Of a DNA stretch of 64,000 nucleotides, positions 44,335 through 52,997 are shown piece by piece. Every line of letters starts with the position of its first letter. The stretch's first letter is position 1. The notes beneath the pieces were generated by a model that saw nothing but the letters and a program-made list of their open reading frames with translations, made no database searches and had not been told where the DNA came from. A program made the translations under genes and the position numbers. Source of the stretch: Caballeronia zhejiangensis (GTDB taxonomy: Bacteria; Pseudomonadota; Gammaproteobacteria; Burkholderiales; Burkholderiaceae); assembly GCF_000698575.1 (NCBI RefSeq), contig NZ_JFHD01000028.1, positions 1 to 64,000 on the forward strand. The letters are read 5' to 3'.

Positions 44335-44610
44335 TCATTCGATAACGAGTTTCGTCAGACACATTCCTTTCGCCCCGACGACACAGCCCGTCACGACATC
44401 GAAACGCAGGCCGTGCGCGGGGCATTGAAGGATATGTCCGTCGAGCCGGCCGTTCGCGAGCGAAGCGCCGTTGTGCGGACATGAATTGTCGATCGCGTGA
44501 ACGACGCCTTCGATATTGAAGAGCACGACGCTGCGTCCATCGACGAACGTGAGCGTGCGCGCGCCGGTCTGCGGCACGTTCTCCGGCGCGATCGATAGTT
44601 TGTGTGTCAT
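44335..44610 (-). CDS. Rieske-type [2Fe-2S] ferredoxin
   Basis: The 91-residue protein is a single Rieske domain. Cys44 and His46 in CPHNG, and Cys63 and His66 in CPAHG, are the four cluster ligands. It resembles ferredoxin components of ring-hydroxylating oxygenases and NirD-like proteins, carrying one electron at a time. No reductase or oxygenase subunit is adjacent. It lies seven bases after the 59-residue protein gene on the same strand and probably shares its transcript with the MFS and BKACE genes. Confidence 0.9.
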   Translation of the reverse strand: MTHKLSIAPENVPQTGARTLTFVDGRSVVLFNIEGVVHAIDNSCPHNGASLANGRLDGHILQCPAHGLRFDVVTGCVVGAKGMCLTKLVIE

Positions 44611-44617
44611 CGCGGAT

Positions 44618-44797
44618 TCAATGCCACGGACTCAGGTCATCGCACGGCGTGTGCGCGTCCATCCAGTCGTAGGGGCCGTATGACGCTCCCCACGCCCATG
44701 TCCGCGTGGACGTCGAGGTCGACGGGACCTCCGGCTTCGATTGTTCGACGGTGTCGGCGGTTTCGGTCGACGAAGCCGTGTGCAGGCGATCGGTCAT
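44618..44797 (-). CDS. Small protein of unknown function (59 residues)
   Basis: The ATG at 44797 is preceded by AAGGAGAAACCGC, a strong ribosome binding site. The product has a Ser/Thr-rich first half and an aromatic C-terminal half with WAWGASYGPYDWMDAH and one Cys (residue 52). No signal peptide or membrane segment is visible. I do not recognise it. It is packed 28 bases after the MFS gene and seven before the Rieske gene, so it is very likely a real member of this operon. Confidence 0.65.
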   Translation of the reverse strand: MTDRLHTASSTETADTVEQSKPEVPSTSTSTRTWAWGASYGPYDWMDAHTPCDDLSPWH

Positions 44798-44825
44798 TGC
44801 GGTTTCTCCTTGAAGTGGCGTGAAT

Positions 44826-46172
44826 TTATCGGCTGATTTCGGTTGCTTGCTGCTCTGATGCACGTCCGCGCAGCGCGTCGATCTTGTCGAGATCGCGTGC
44901 ATATCTCGCTCTGCCGAGCGCGAATGCGACCATTGCCGCCACGCCGACGAGCGGAATCACCTGTAACGCGCCCAACAGACCGATGCGGTCGGCGATCGCG
45001 CCCGTCACGAGCGGGCCGGGCGCGAGGCCGAGCAGGTTGTTGGCGAGCGTGAGCGTCGCGAATGCGGAGGCGTGGATCGTCGATGGCGTGAGGTTGGCCA
45101 CCATCGCGCCCGCCGGCCCCGACGTACCCGCGACGACCAGAATGCCCGCGCCGAGCAGCACGAGCTGCAATGCGCCTGGCGCAACGCGGAAGCCGATGGA
45201 CAGCAGCACGATCGAGATCAGGCAATAGGCCAGCGCCGTGATCCACTTGCGCGACGGCGCGTTGCGGCAAATCTTGTCCGTGACGACACCGCACGCGACC
45301 ATGCCGATTCCGCCGAGCAGCACGAAGACGGCGGCGCCTGCCGCGGCCTTGTCGGCGGGCATCGCGTAGTAGCGGTTGAGGAAGCTCGGCATCCACGCGA
45401 TCACCGCGCCCATGATGAAAAGCTGCAAGCCGCTGCCGACGTACGCGCAGACGACGGAAACCGTCGAGAAGAGTCCGGCCAGCAGCGCGCGCAGACTCGT
45501 GCGGATGCCGTCCGCCTGTCGCGTGGCGGGTTGCGCGTCGCCATATCGCGCGGCGATGCGCTTGTCGGAAACCGTCAGACGATAGACGATCACGAGCACG
45601 ATGCCGAAGATCGCCATCGCCGCGAACGAGGCACGCCATCCGAAGTGCATGGCGACGAAGCCGCCGAGCGCCATGCCGAGCACCGAGCCGAACGCACCGC
45701 CGGCCATGAACGCGCCGGTGAGCGTGGAGCGCAAGTGCGCGGGGAAAATGCTGAGAATCAGCGCGATGCCGACGCTGCCGTAAGCCGCCTCGCCGAGACC
45801 GACGCAGGCGCGCGCCACGAGCATTTCGCCGTAGTTGGTCGCGATCGCACAGCCGAGCGTCGCGAGACTCCAGAGCGTCGCCATCAGAACGAGGCTGCGC
45901 ACGCGGCCCCAGCGGTCGGCGAGCACGGAAAGCGGAAAGGTGAGTAGGCCGACCATCAGCGCGACGACGCCGCTCAACGAGCCCAACTGCGTGTCGGAAA
46001 GGCCCCATGCCTGCTTGAGCAGCGGAAACACCGCGTTCAGCACTTGCCGGGACATGTAGTCCGATAAAAGCAGACCGAAGGTCAGCGCGAAAACGATCCA
46101 CGCGTATTTGCGTGATTTGGCCGTGGCGGTGTTGTCGTCACACTTCGCCGGCTCGATGCAATGAATATCCAA
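44826..46172 (-). CDS. MFS transporter
   Basis: The 448-residue protein has 12 predicted membrane segments with LADRWGRVRSL between segments 2 and 3 and LLLSDYMSRQVLNAVFPLL in segment 1. The start is taken as TTG at 46172, seven bases after GGAGGAGA; the open frame further upstream overlaps the BKACE gene without similarity. The branch resembles MFS permeases of organic acids, but the substrate is not evident. It lies between the BKACE gene and the small protein gene on one strand and could import the substrate of the cluster. Confidence 0.85.
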   Translation of the reverse strand: MDIHCIEPAKCDDNTATAKSRKYAWIVFALTFGLLLSDYMSRQVLNAVFPLLKQAWGLSDTQLGSLSGVVALMVGLLTFPLSVLADRWGRVRSLVLMATLWSLATLGCAIATNYGEMLVARACVGLGEAAYGSVGIALILSIFPAHLRSTLTGAFMAGGAFGSVLGMALGGFVAMHFGWRASFAAMAIFGIVLVIVYRLTVSDKRIAARYGDAQPATRQADGIRTSLRALLAGLFSTVSVVCAYVGSGLQLFIMGAVIAWMPSFLNRYYAMPADKAAAGAAVFVLLGGIGMVACGVVTDKICRNAPSRKWITALAYCLISIVLLSIGFRVAPGALQLVLLGAGILVVAGTSGPAGAMVANLTPSTIHASAFATLTLANNLLGLAPGPLVTGAIADRIGLLGALQVIPLVGVAAMVAFALGRARYARDLDKIDALRGRASEQQATEISR

Positions 46173-46243
46173 GATTGTCTCCTCCGATGTCCGGCTTCCG
46201 GCAGGACGCGTGAGCATCCCGCCATCGCCGTGGAGTGTTGATG

Positions 46244-47299
46244 TCAGGCCGCGCGCAGCGGCAGATTGACCTGGCCGGCCTTGCGGTTCGGCGCCATACC
46301 GTTGGCGGCGAGCGTTTCGTCGATGGTTTCGTATTGCACGCCGATGCGATAGATCTCGCGCGCTTCCTTGCCGCTCGCGATCTCGCGTCCCAGTTCGCGC
46401 GCCACGCGCACGCACTGCTCGATCTGCTGCACCGACGTGAAACGGTTGCCGTGCTGATCGATGATCGTATCCTCGATGCCGCAGCGCGGATGCAGGCCCA
46501 TCGACATCGCCATCATGTTGAACGGCAGCACGTTCTTCAGCAGCGACTCCGCCGTGAGCGTGCAGCCGTCCGGCGCGCGATGCACGAAGTTGAAGAAGTT
46601 GAACGGATTCGGACCGTCGAAGCCGCCGCCGATGCCGATCCACGTCAGATTCAGCGGCCCCTTGTACACGCCCTTGCGCACGAGGCGTTCGAGCGTCTCC
46701 AGCGCGTGGATGCCGGTCAACTGGAAATGCGGCTGGATGCCGGACGCCTGCAGACGGCGCAGATGCTCCTCGACCCATGCGGGGCCGGCGGGAACCGTCA
46801 TTTCCGCGTAGGCGGCCATGAACGCCGGGTTGGAGAGCGAAGTGCCCGCCAGATACTCCGGATACAGCAGCTCCATGATGTTCATCTGCGTCGTGTTGAT
46901 CGCGACGGTCACCTGATCGGGCTTCGGATCGAGTTCGGCGAGCATGTGACGCGTATCGTCGGAGAGCCACTTGGCCGCCTGACCGTCGTCTTCCGGCGCG
47001 AACGAGATCGAACCGCCGACCTGGATGATCATGTCCGGCACCGCCGCGCGCACGCCGGCGATCAGCTCGTTGAACTTCGAGAGGCGCTTGCTGCCCTTGC
47101 CATCGAGTTCCCGCACATGCAGATGGAGAACGGTCGCGCCCGCGTTGTAGCAGTCGACGGCTTTCTGCACCTGCTCTTCCATCGTCACGGGGATATCTTC
47201 AGGGAAATCTTCCGGCATCCACTCGGGACCGTAAGGCGCAACGGTGATTACGACCTTGTCCTGGTTTTCGGGGTGCAGGGAATCGTCGAGGAATTGCAT
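46244..47299 (-). CDS. BKACE-family beta-keto acid cleavage enzyme (DUF849)
   Basis: The 351-residue TIM-barrel protein begins MQFLDDSLHPENQDKVVITV. It has NAGATVLHLHVRE with the zinc-binding HLHVR pair, IIQVGGSISF, HFQLTGIHALETLE and MGLHPRCGIEDTI. BKACE enzymes condense a beta-keto acid with acetyl-CoA to give acetoacetyl-CoA and a shortened acid or CoA ester; known substrates include 3-keto-5-aminohexanoate and dehydrocarnitine. CAGGAGCG precedes the ATG. The partner MFS, Rieske and MBL genes do not match the lysine-fermentation or carnitine operons, so the substrate is open. Confidence 0.9.
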   Translation of the reverse strand: MQFLDDSLHPENQDKVVITVAPYGPEWMPEDFPEDIPVTMEEQVQKAVDCYNAGATVLHLHVRELDGKGSKRLSKFNELIAGVRAAVPDMIIQVGGSISFAPEDDGQAAKWLSDDTRHMLAELDPKPDQVTVAINTTQMNIMELLYPEYLAGTSLSNPAFMAAYAEMTVPAGPAWVEEHLRRLQASGIQPHFQLTGIHALETLERLVRKGVYKGPLNLTWIGIGGGFDGPNPFNFFNFVHRAPDGCTLTAESLLKNVLPFNMMAMSMGLHPRCGIEDTIIDQHGNRFTSVQQIEQCVRVARELGREIASGKEAREIYRIGVQYETIDETLAANGMAPNRKAGQVNLPLRAA

Positions 47300-47361
47300 G
47301 TTCGCTCCTGTGAATTGGATTCGTTGACCTGAACCCATCGTAGTGGAGAGATGTCTCGTGC

Positions 47362-47443
47362 AACCCTCTCGCGTCGGGAGGGGAGGGCGCGATATTGAGG
47401 GCGCGATCTGCAGCCGTTGCCCCTCCCGCCGCGAGAGGGGTTT
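47362..47443. repeat. Long imperfect hairpin upstream of the porin gene
   Basis: CCTCTCGCGTCGGGAGGGG (from about 47364) pairs with the reverse complement CCCCTCCCGCCGCGAGAGG (to about 47438) with one mismatch, and TTTT follows at 47441. The loop is about 37 bases. It lies between the divergent BKACE and porin genes, so it cannot be a terminator for either; it may be a small dispersed repeat or a folded leader. Confidence 0.5.
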
Positions 47444-47556
47444 TGACCGCGCGCTTTCCGTATTCTTGCAACATGACTTCACGCGCCGTGAAGCGGCCGA
47501 TTACGCGGCTGCCTTTTCGATCACGACGTCCGGAAGCAACAAGATACGGAGACCTT

Positions 47557-48684
47557 ATGAAACTCGGAAGAATTCCATGCTTCGCCGCGTTGCTCGCGTG
47601 CTCAGGCGCTGCGGCGGCACAAGGTTCGGTGACGCTTTACGGCGTCGTCGATGCAGGCTTGCTTTATCAGAGCACGTCGGCCGCGTCGTTCGCGCCGAAC
47701 GCGCCCAATCTGGGCAAGGTGTATCGCTACAAGGACGGCGGCATCTACGCCAGCTACTGGGGCCTTAAAGGCTACGAGGATCTCGGCGGCGGATATCGCG
47801 TCAACTTCAGGCTGCAGGGCACCTTCGATTCGGGCAGCGGCCGCTTCGGTCTGTCCGACACACCCGGCGTGCCCGCGCAGTTCAACCAGTTCGCGACGCT
47901 CGGCATTTCCGGCCCGTTCGGCACGTTCAACGCGGGCCGCCAGATCGTGCCGATGGTCTACGCAATGTTCGATACCGACGTGCGCGGCGCGCAGTACTTC
48001 GGCAGCATTCTCACCGCGTGGCTCGGCATGAACCAGGCCGCCGGCTGGCCGGGCACCAGCACGAACGGTCCGATCGGCGCGCTGTACGACAGCAACGCGC
48101 TCGTCTACGAATCGCCGAAATTCTATGGCGCGTCGCTCGCGCTCGAATACGCGCCGGGCGGCGTACCGGGCGAATTCCAGGGCGGCACGCGCGAGTCCGC
48201 CGTGGTCAAGTATTCGAACTTCGGCCTGAACCTCGCGGCGGTCTACTACAACGGACACGATGCGAACCCGCTGCCCGGCGTCGCGGCGACCGGCCTCAAC
48301 AACAACCGGCTCGTCTACTTCGGCGCGATGTACACGTTCAGCGACATTTCGGTGTCCGGCTCGTACAGCCACGGCAAGAATCCGGCGAACGCGGGCCGCG
48401 CGGACTACGACCTCTATTCGGCGGGCCTCGGCTATCGCTTCTCGCCGGTGTTCAAGATGACTTCGGGCTTCTATTACCTGAAGGACAACAACAACTCGAC
48501 GAATCATTCGAGCGAATTCGCGCTCGGCGCGGAGTACAGCCTGTCGAAGCGCACGCTCGCTTATGCGCAAGTCGGCTATGTCGACAATCACGGCACGATG
48601 AACCAGACGATCGTCTACGGGCAACCCGTGGCTCCGGGCGAGTCGACCACCGCGGCGATGATCGGCCTGCGGCACAACTTCTAA
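47557..48684 (+). CDS. Outer-membrane porin, OmpC-like general porin of Burkholderiaceae
   Basis: The 375-residue protein has a signal peptide ending AAAAQG (about residue 22) and the standard start of mature porins, SVTLYGVVDAGLLYQ. GLKGYEDLGGGYRVNFRLQG forms the next strands and the C-terminus ends in Phe (GLRHNF), the beta-barrel assembly signal. It should form a 16-strand trimeric channel. Its position ahead of the BON, MaoC and PHA synthase genes, all in the same direction with gaps under 30 bases, suggests one transcript. Confidence 0.92.
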   Translation: MKLGRIPCFAALLACSGAAAAQGSVTLYGVVDAGLLYQSTSAASFAPNAPNLGKVYRYKDGGIYASYWGLKGYEDLGGGYRVNFRLQGTFDSGSGRFGLSDTPGVPAQFNQFATLGISGPFGTFNAGRQIVPMVYAMFDTDVRGAQYFGSILTAWLGMNQAAGWPGTSTNGPIGALYDSNALVYESPKFYGASLALEYAPGGVPGEFQGGTRESAVVKYSNFGLNLAAVYYNGHDANPLPGVAATGLNNNRLVYFGAMYTFSDISVSGSYSHGKNPANAGRADYDLYSAGLGYRFSPVFKMTSGFYYLKDNNNSTNHSSEFALGAEYSLSKRTLAYAQVGYVDNHGTMNQTIVYGQPVAPGESTTAAMIGLRHNF

Positions 48685-48703
48685 GACGATAAACGGAGCA
48701 ACC

Positions 48704-49075
48704 ATGAAGAAAATCATGTCACGCAATGCGGTGGGCGGCGCAGCGATCGTGATGGCGTCGATGAGCGCCGGCCTCGAATCGAGCCAGTCGATCGCGGCGG
48801 CGAGCGCGCCTTCGATGGCCTCGGCCGCGAGCGCGCCTGTCGCGACGCGCAAGGAGAATCGCGCGCTGCGCAAGCTCGTGTACGCGGCGTTCGCGAAGGA
48901 CAAAAGCATCGATGCGGGCGATATCGGCGTGAGCGCGAAAGACGGCGCGGTGACGCTGACGGGCACCGCGGCCGACGCGGCGCAGATCGAGAAGGCTGCA
49001 ACGCTGGCGAAAGGCGTCCCGGGCGTGACGTCTGTCACGAACAAGCTGACCGTCCGGCGCAATTTCGCGCAATAA
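48704..49075 (+). CDS. BON-domain protein with N-terminal signal
   Basis: The 123-residue protein has a hydrophobic N-terminus that may be a signal peptide, an Ala/Ser-rich stretch to about residue 45 and then a single BON domain (about 52-120, with VTLTGTAADAAQIEKAATLA and VPGVTSVTNKL). BON domains associate with membranes or lipids; OsmY is the best known. It is 19 bases after the porin stop and 10 before the MaoC gene. A stress or envelope role is plausible. Confidence 0.82.
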   Translation: MKKIMSRNAVGGAAIVMASMSAGLESSQSIAAASAPSMASAASAPVATRKENRALRKLVYAAFAKDKSIDAGDIGVSAKDGAVTLTGTAADAAQIEKAATLAKGVPGVTSVTNKLTVRRNFAQ

Positions 49076-49085
49076 CGGAGATTGC

Positions 49086-49550
49086 ATGAGAACGATGGAA
49101 TACAGCATGGCGACGATCGATGAATTCGTCGGCCAGGAATTGGGCGTGTCGGACTGGGTCATCGTCGATCAGGCGCGCATCGAGGCATTCGCGCAATGCA
49201 CGGGCGACATGCAGTGGATTCACGTCAACGAGGAACGCGCGAAACGCGAGAGCCCGTTCGGCGGAACGATCGCGCACGGCTATCTGACGCTGTCGCTCCT
49301 GGCGACGCTCGCGATCGAAGTCGGCCTCATTCCGCCCGATGCATCCGCCGCGCTGAATTACGGACTCGACAAGGTGCGCTTCATGACGCCGGTGCGATCG
49401 GGCAAGCGCGTGCGATGCCGCGTCGTGCTCAGTGCGGTGGAGCGCAAGGACGGCGGACGCATCCTCGTGAAGACGGACAGTGAATTACAGATCGAAGGCG
49501 AGACGAAGCCGGCGCTGATCGCACAAACGCTCGCAATGCTCGTCGCGTAA
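49086..49550 (+). CDS. MaoC-like (R)-specific enoyl-CoA hydratase
   Basis: The 154-residue hot-dog protein has the hydratase-2 residues Asp41 and His46 in DMQWIH, followed by FGGTIAHGYLTLSLLATL. It should convert trans-2-enoyl-CoA from beta-oxidation to (R)-3-hydroxyacyl-CoA, the substrate of PHA synthase; this is the PhaJ role. NodN-type proteins are close relatives, so the exact function is inferred from its position 25 bases upstream of phaC. GGAGATTGC precedes the ATG. Confidence 0.85.
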   Translation: MRTMEYSMATIDEFVGQELGVSDWVIVDQARIEAFAQCTGDMQWIHVNEERAKRESPFGGTIAHGYLTLSLLATLAIEVGLIPPDASAALNYGLDKVRFMTPVRSGKRVRCRVVLSAVERKDGGRILVKTDSELQIEGETKPALIAQTLAMLVA

Positions 49551-49575
49551 CGGCGGCGCGTGGAAGGAATTTCAA

Positions 49576-51255
49576 ATGATCAACGAGAACGAAGGCCTCA
49601 CGGCCAGCGCCGCCGACGGCATGCTCGGACCCAACCCGTTCGTCGGATTGCGCGCGGTCGACATGTTTGCGGCTGCGGGACAGATCGGCGCTCAGGCGAT
49701 GCTGCATCCCGCGTTGCTGATGGGACAGACCGCGGCGCTCGTCCGCGATCTGAGCTCGGCGGTCAACGGCGCTCACGCGCCTTCGCCGCAGCAAGGCGAC
49801 AAGCGATTCGCCGATCCGGCATGGCGCGAACAGCCGCTGTATCGCACGACGCTGACGGGGTATCTGGCATGGCGCGATGCGCTCGCCGGATTCATCGATC
49901 GGTCCGCGCTCGACGATGCCAGCAAGGAGCGCGCGCAGTTCGTGATGTCGCTCCTGACCGATGCGCTCGCGCCGACCAACACGCTCGCGGGCAATCCGGC
50001 GGCGCTGCGCAAGCTCGTCGACACGCGCGGTGCGAGCGTCGTCGCCGGCATGCGCAACATGCTCACCGATACGCTCAACAACAAGGGCATGCCTTCGCAG
50101 GTCGACAAGCGCGCGTTTCGCGTCGGCGGGAATCTCGCGACGACGCCGGGCGCGGTCGTCTTCCGCAACGAAGTGCTCGAACTCATCCAGTATGCGCCGG
50201 CGACGCCGAACGTCCGCGCGCGTCCGCAGCTCATCGTGCCGCCGCAGATCAACAAGTTCTATATCTTCGATCTGTCGGCGGGGAAGAGCATCGTCGAATA
50301 TCTGGTGCAGAGCGAGTTCCAGGTGTTCGCCGTGAGCTGGCGCAATCCGACCGAGGCGCAGCGCGACTGGGACATGGACACGTATGTCGCCGCGCTCATC
50401 GAAGCGATCGACGCGGTGCGCGACATCACCGGTCACGCGGATGTGAACCTGCACGGCGCGTGCTCCGGCGCGATGACGATCTCCGCGCTGCTCGGCCATC
50501 TGGCGGCGCGCGGCGACAAGACGGTCCACGCGGCCACGCTGATGGTCGCCGTGCTCGACAGCAGCGCCGATTCGCAACTCGGTCTCTTTACGACGCCCGA
50601 AGCCATCGAAGTCGCCAAGCGCAGCAGTCGCGCGAAGGGCGTGCTGCCCGGCGAGGAAATGGGCCGCGTGTTCGCATGGATGCGGCCGAACGATCTCGTC
50701 TGGAGCTTCTGGGTCAACAACTATCTGATGGGCGAGGCGCCGCCGGCCTTCGACATCCTCTACTGGAACAACGACACGACGCGCCTGCCCGCGAAGCTGC
50801 ACGGCCAGTTGCTCGACATCTTCACGCGCAGCCTGCTCAGCGAGCCGGGCAAGCTGACGGTGCTCGGCACGCCGGTCGATCTGTCGAAGGTCGAGTGCGA
50901 CACGTATGTGATGGCCGGCGTGACCGATCACATCACGCCGTGGAAGGGCGTCTATAACACGGCGCGCGCGTTCGGCGGCAAGACGCGCTATGTGCTGAGT
51001 TCGAGCGGGCATATCCAGAGCCTCATCAATCCGCCGGGCAATCCGAAGGCGAAGTTCTTCCGTAACGACGCATTGCCCGAAGACGCCGATGCATGGTTCG
51101 CCGGCGCGCGCCCGGAAGCGGATTCGTGGTGGAACGACTGGCGCGACTGGCTTGCGCAACGCTCGGGCGAACTGCGTCCCGCGCCGCGAGCCCTCGGCAA
51201 CCGGCGTCACAAGCGACTGGCCGACGCGCCCGGAACGTATGTCAGCGAGGCCTGA
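49576..51255 (+). CDS. phaC: Poly(3-hydroxyalkanoate) synthase, class II (medium-chain) type
   Basis: The 559-residue protein matches Pseudomonas PhaC1 from end to end: GPNPFVGLRAVD, LAPTNTLAGNPAAL, VVPPQINKFYIFDLS-like text and VFAWMRPNDLVW. The triad falls at Cys296 (GACSG), Asp451 (TDHITPW) and His479 (SSSGHIQS), the same numbers known for Pseudomonas PhaC1. It polymerises (R)-3-hydroxyacyl-CoA into granules. Burkholderiaceae usually carry class I PhaC with phaA and phaB, so a class II enzyme is unusual. AAGGAATTTCAA precedes the ATG. A depolymerase gene of Pseudomonas type follows. Confidence 0.93.
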   Translation: MINENEGLTASAADGMLGPNPFVGLRAVDMFAAAGQIGAQAMLHPALLMGQTAALVRDLSSAVNGAHAPSPQQGDKRFADPAWREQPLYRTTLTGYLAWRDALAGFIDRSALDDASKERAQFVMSLLTDALAPTNTLAGNPAALRKLVDTRGASVVAGMRNMLTDTLNNKGMPSQVDKRAFRVGGNLATTPGAVVFRNEVLELIQYAPATPNVRARPQLIVPPQINKFYIFDLSAGKSIVEYLVQSEFQVFAVSWRNPTEAQRDWDMDTYVAALIEAIDAVRDITGHADVNLHGACSGAMTISALLGHLAARGDKTVHAATLMVAVLDSSADSQLGLFTTPEAIEVAKRSSRAKGVLPGEEMGRVFAWMRPNDLVWSFWVNNYLMGEAPPAFDILYWNNDTTRLPAKLHGQLLDIFTRSLLSEPGKLTVLGTPVDLSKVECDTYVMAGVTDHITPWKGVYNTARAFGGKTRYVLSSSGHIQSLINPPGNPKAKFFRNDALPEDADAWFAGARPEADSWWNDWRDWLAQRSGELRPAPRALGNRRHKRLADAPGTYVSEA

Positions 51256-51282
51256 AGCGAAGCGTCCAAACGGAAAACAAAG

Positions 51283-52098
51283 ATGAAAAACGTGCGCGCA
51301 CCGGAAATACAGACTGTTTCGCTGGATGGCCAAACGCTTCGCGTGGGCATCTGGCGTGGCAACGAGACTTCGCCGCCGCTCGTCGTGTTCAACGGCATCG
51401 GCGCGAATCTCGAACTGATTCAGCCATTCGCCGATGCGCTCGGCGATGTCGAAGTCGTCGTCTTCGATGTTCCCGGCGTCGGCGGATCGCCCGCGCCGCT
51501 CGTGCCGTATCGCTTCGCGACGCTCGCGGTGATGACCGACAAGCTGCTCGGGAAGCTCGGCTACGAAGGGCCGGTCGACATTCTCGGCGTGTCGTGGGGC
51601 GGCGCGCTGGCGCAACAGTTCGCGTATATGTATCCGTATCGCTGCCGCAGGCTGGTGTTGGCCGCGACATCGCCGGGCGTCATCATGGTGCCGGGGCGGC
51701 TATCGGTGCTGTCGAAGCTCGTCGGCGCGCGGCGTTACCGCGATCCGGACTATCTGCGGGAAGTGGGCGCGGAGATTTACGGCGGCGCTTATCGGCGCGA
51801 TCCCGCGCTGCTGGCGGAACATGGCCGTCACATTCGCGCGCCGGGCGGACGCGGATACATGTATCAACTGCTCGCGACGTGCGGATGGAGCAGCCTGCTC
51901 TGGCTCGGCTCCCTGCGCCAGCCGACGCTCGTCATGCACGGCGACGACGATCCCATCGTTCCGCTCGTCAACGCGCAAATCCTTGCGCGCCGCATCCGGC
52001 GCGCGACGCTGCATGTCATCGAGGACGGGCATCTGTTTCTCATCACGCGAACATGCGAAGTCGGGCCGCTGGTGCGCAGTTTCCTGGCGAGCGAATAG
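51283..52098 (+). CDS. phaZ: Intracellular medium-chain PHA depolymerase
   Basis: The 271-residue alpha/beta hydrolase has lipase box GVSWGG (Ser104), GDDDPIVPL (Asp near 222) and EDGHLFLIT (His250). VVFNGIGANLELIQPFADAL and FDVPGVGGSPAP are nearly the same as in Pseudomonas PhaZ. It breaks down stored polymer to hydroxyacids. It is 27 bases downstream of phaC, as in Pseudomonas phaC1-Z. The second synthase, phaD and phasin genes of Pseudomonas clusters are missing here. Confidence 0.9.
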   Translation: MKNVRAPEIQTVSLDGQTLRVGIWRGNETSPPLVVFNGIGANLELIQPFADALGDVEVVVFDVPGVGGSPAPLVPYRFATLAVMTDKLLGKLGYEGPVDILGVSWGGALAQQFAYMYPYRCRRLVLAATSPGVIMVPGRLSVLSKLVGARRYRDPDYLREVGAEIYGGAYRRDPALLAEHGRHIRAPGGRGYMYQLLATCGWSSLLWLGSLRQPTLVMHGDDDPIVPLVNAQILARRIRRATLHVIEDGHLFLITRTCEVGPLVRSFLASE

Positions 52099-52147
52099 CG
52101 AAAGAAACGCGTATCGTGTCGGATACCTCGGACTCGCATCGTGCTTC

Positions 52148-52990
52148 ATGAACCTCATTCGCCTCGACATGCGGCGCGCGATCGTCATCGCCGCCGCCAG
52201 CTTCATGCTCGCGCTGACAGGATGCGCGTCTTCTTCACGCGATGCGCAATCGTCGCTCGATGCCGCCATTAACGGATCGCAACGCAGCGACAAGGCGAGG
52301 GCGCGCGACGTCTATCGTCATCCGAGAGAAACGCTGCAGTTCTTCGAGCTGACTCCGACCCAGGCGGTGCTCGAAATCGCGCCGGGCGGCGGGTGGTACA
52401 CGGACATACTCGCGCCCTATCTGCACGATTCGGGTCAGCTTTACGAGGCGCAATATCTGAGCATATCCGCCGATCTCGCCGCCGAGGACAGCGATACCGA
52501 CGCCGCTTATCGGCGCAAGCTCGCGGCTGCGCCCGCGGTGTATGGAAACGTCGTCGTCGGCACGTTGCACGCGGGGCGCTTCATCGGCTTTAACGCGCAT
52601 GAGCGGTTCGACCGCGTGTTCACGTTCAGGAACATCCATAACTGGATCAAGGACGGCCAGATCGATGCAAACCTGCGCGCGTTCAATGACGCGCTCAAGC
52701 ATGGCGGCGTGCTCGGCGTGGAGGAGCATCGCGCGCGGCCGGGAACGACCGTGCAGCAAATGATCGATTCCGGCTACGTGACCGAAGCATTCGTGATCGA
52801 GCACGCGCAAGCAGCGGGTTTCGTGCTGGTTGCGCGCAGCGAGATCAACGCGAATGCAAAGGATACGAAGGACTATCCGAACGGCGTGTGGTCCTTGCCG
52901 CCCACTTACCGGGGCGGCGATGTCGACCGGTCGCGTTACGCCGCCATCGGCGAGTCGGATCGCATGACGCTCAGGTTCGTCAAGCCTTAG
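52148..52990 (+). CDS. SAM-dependent methyltransferase-like lipoprotein
   Basis: The 280-residue protein has a lipoprotein signal ending MLALTGC and then a class I methyltransferase-like domain with VLEIAPGGGWYTDILAPYL (motif I) and FRNIHNWIKDGQIDANLRAF. It belongs to a family of exported methyltransferase-like proteins often annotated from one conserved domain. Because SAM is cytoplasmic, enzymatic activity outside the inner membrane is doubtful. The start could also be the ATG at 52169; neither has a clear ribosome binding site. It is 49 bases after phaZ. Confidence 0.78.
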   Translation: MNLIRLDMRRAIVIAAASFMLALTGCASSSRDAQSSLDAAINGSQRSDKARARDVYRHPRETLQFFELTPTQAVLEIAPGGGWYTDILAPYLHDSGQLYEAQYLSISADLAAEDSDTDAAYRRKLAAAPAVYGNVVVGTLHAGRFIGFNAHERFDRVFTFRNIHNWIKDGQIDANLRAFNDALKHGGVLGVEEHRARPGTTVQQMIDSGYVTEAFVIEHAQAAGFVLVARSEINANAKDTKDYPNGVWSLPPTYRGGDVDRSRYAAIGESDRMTLRFVKP

Positions 52991-52997
52991 TGAGGTC

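Noticed and set aside
51093..52151. A plus-strand Arg-rich frame of 352 residues over phaC and phaZ
   Set aside because: It overlaps two well-supported genes in another frame and has no recognisable domain.
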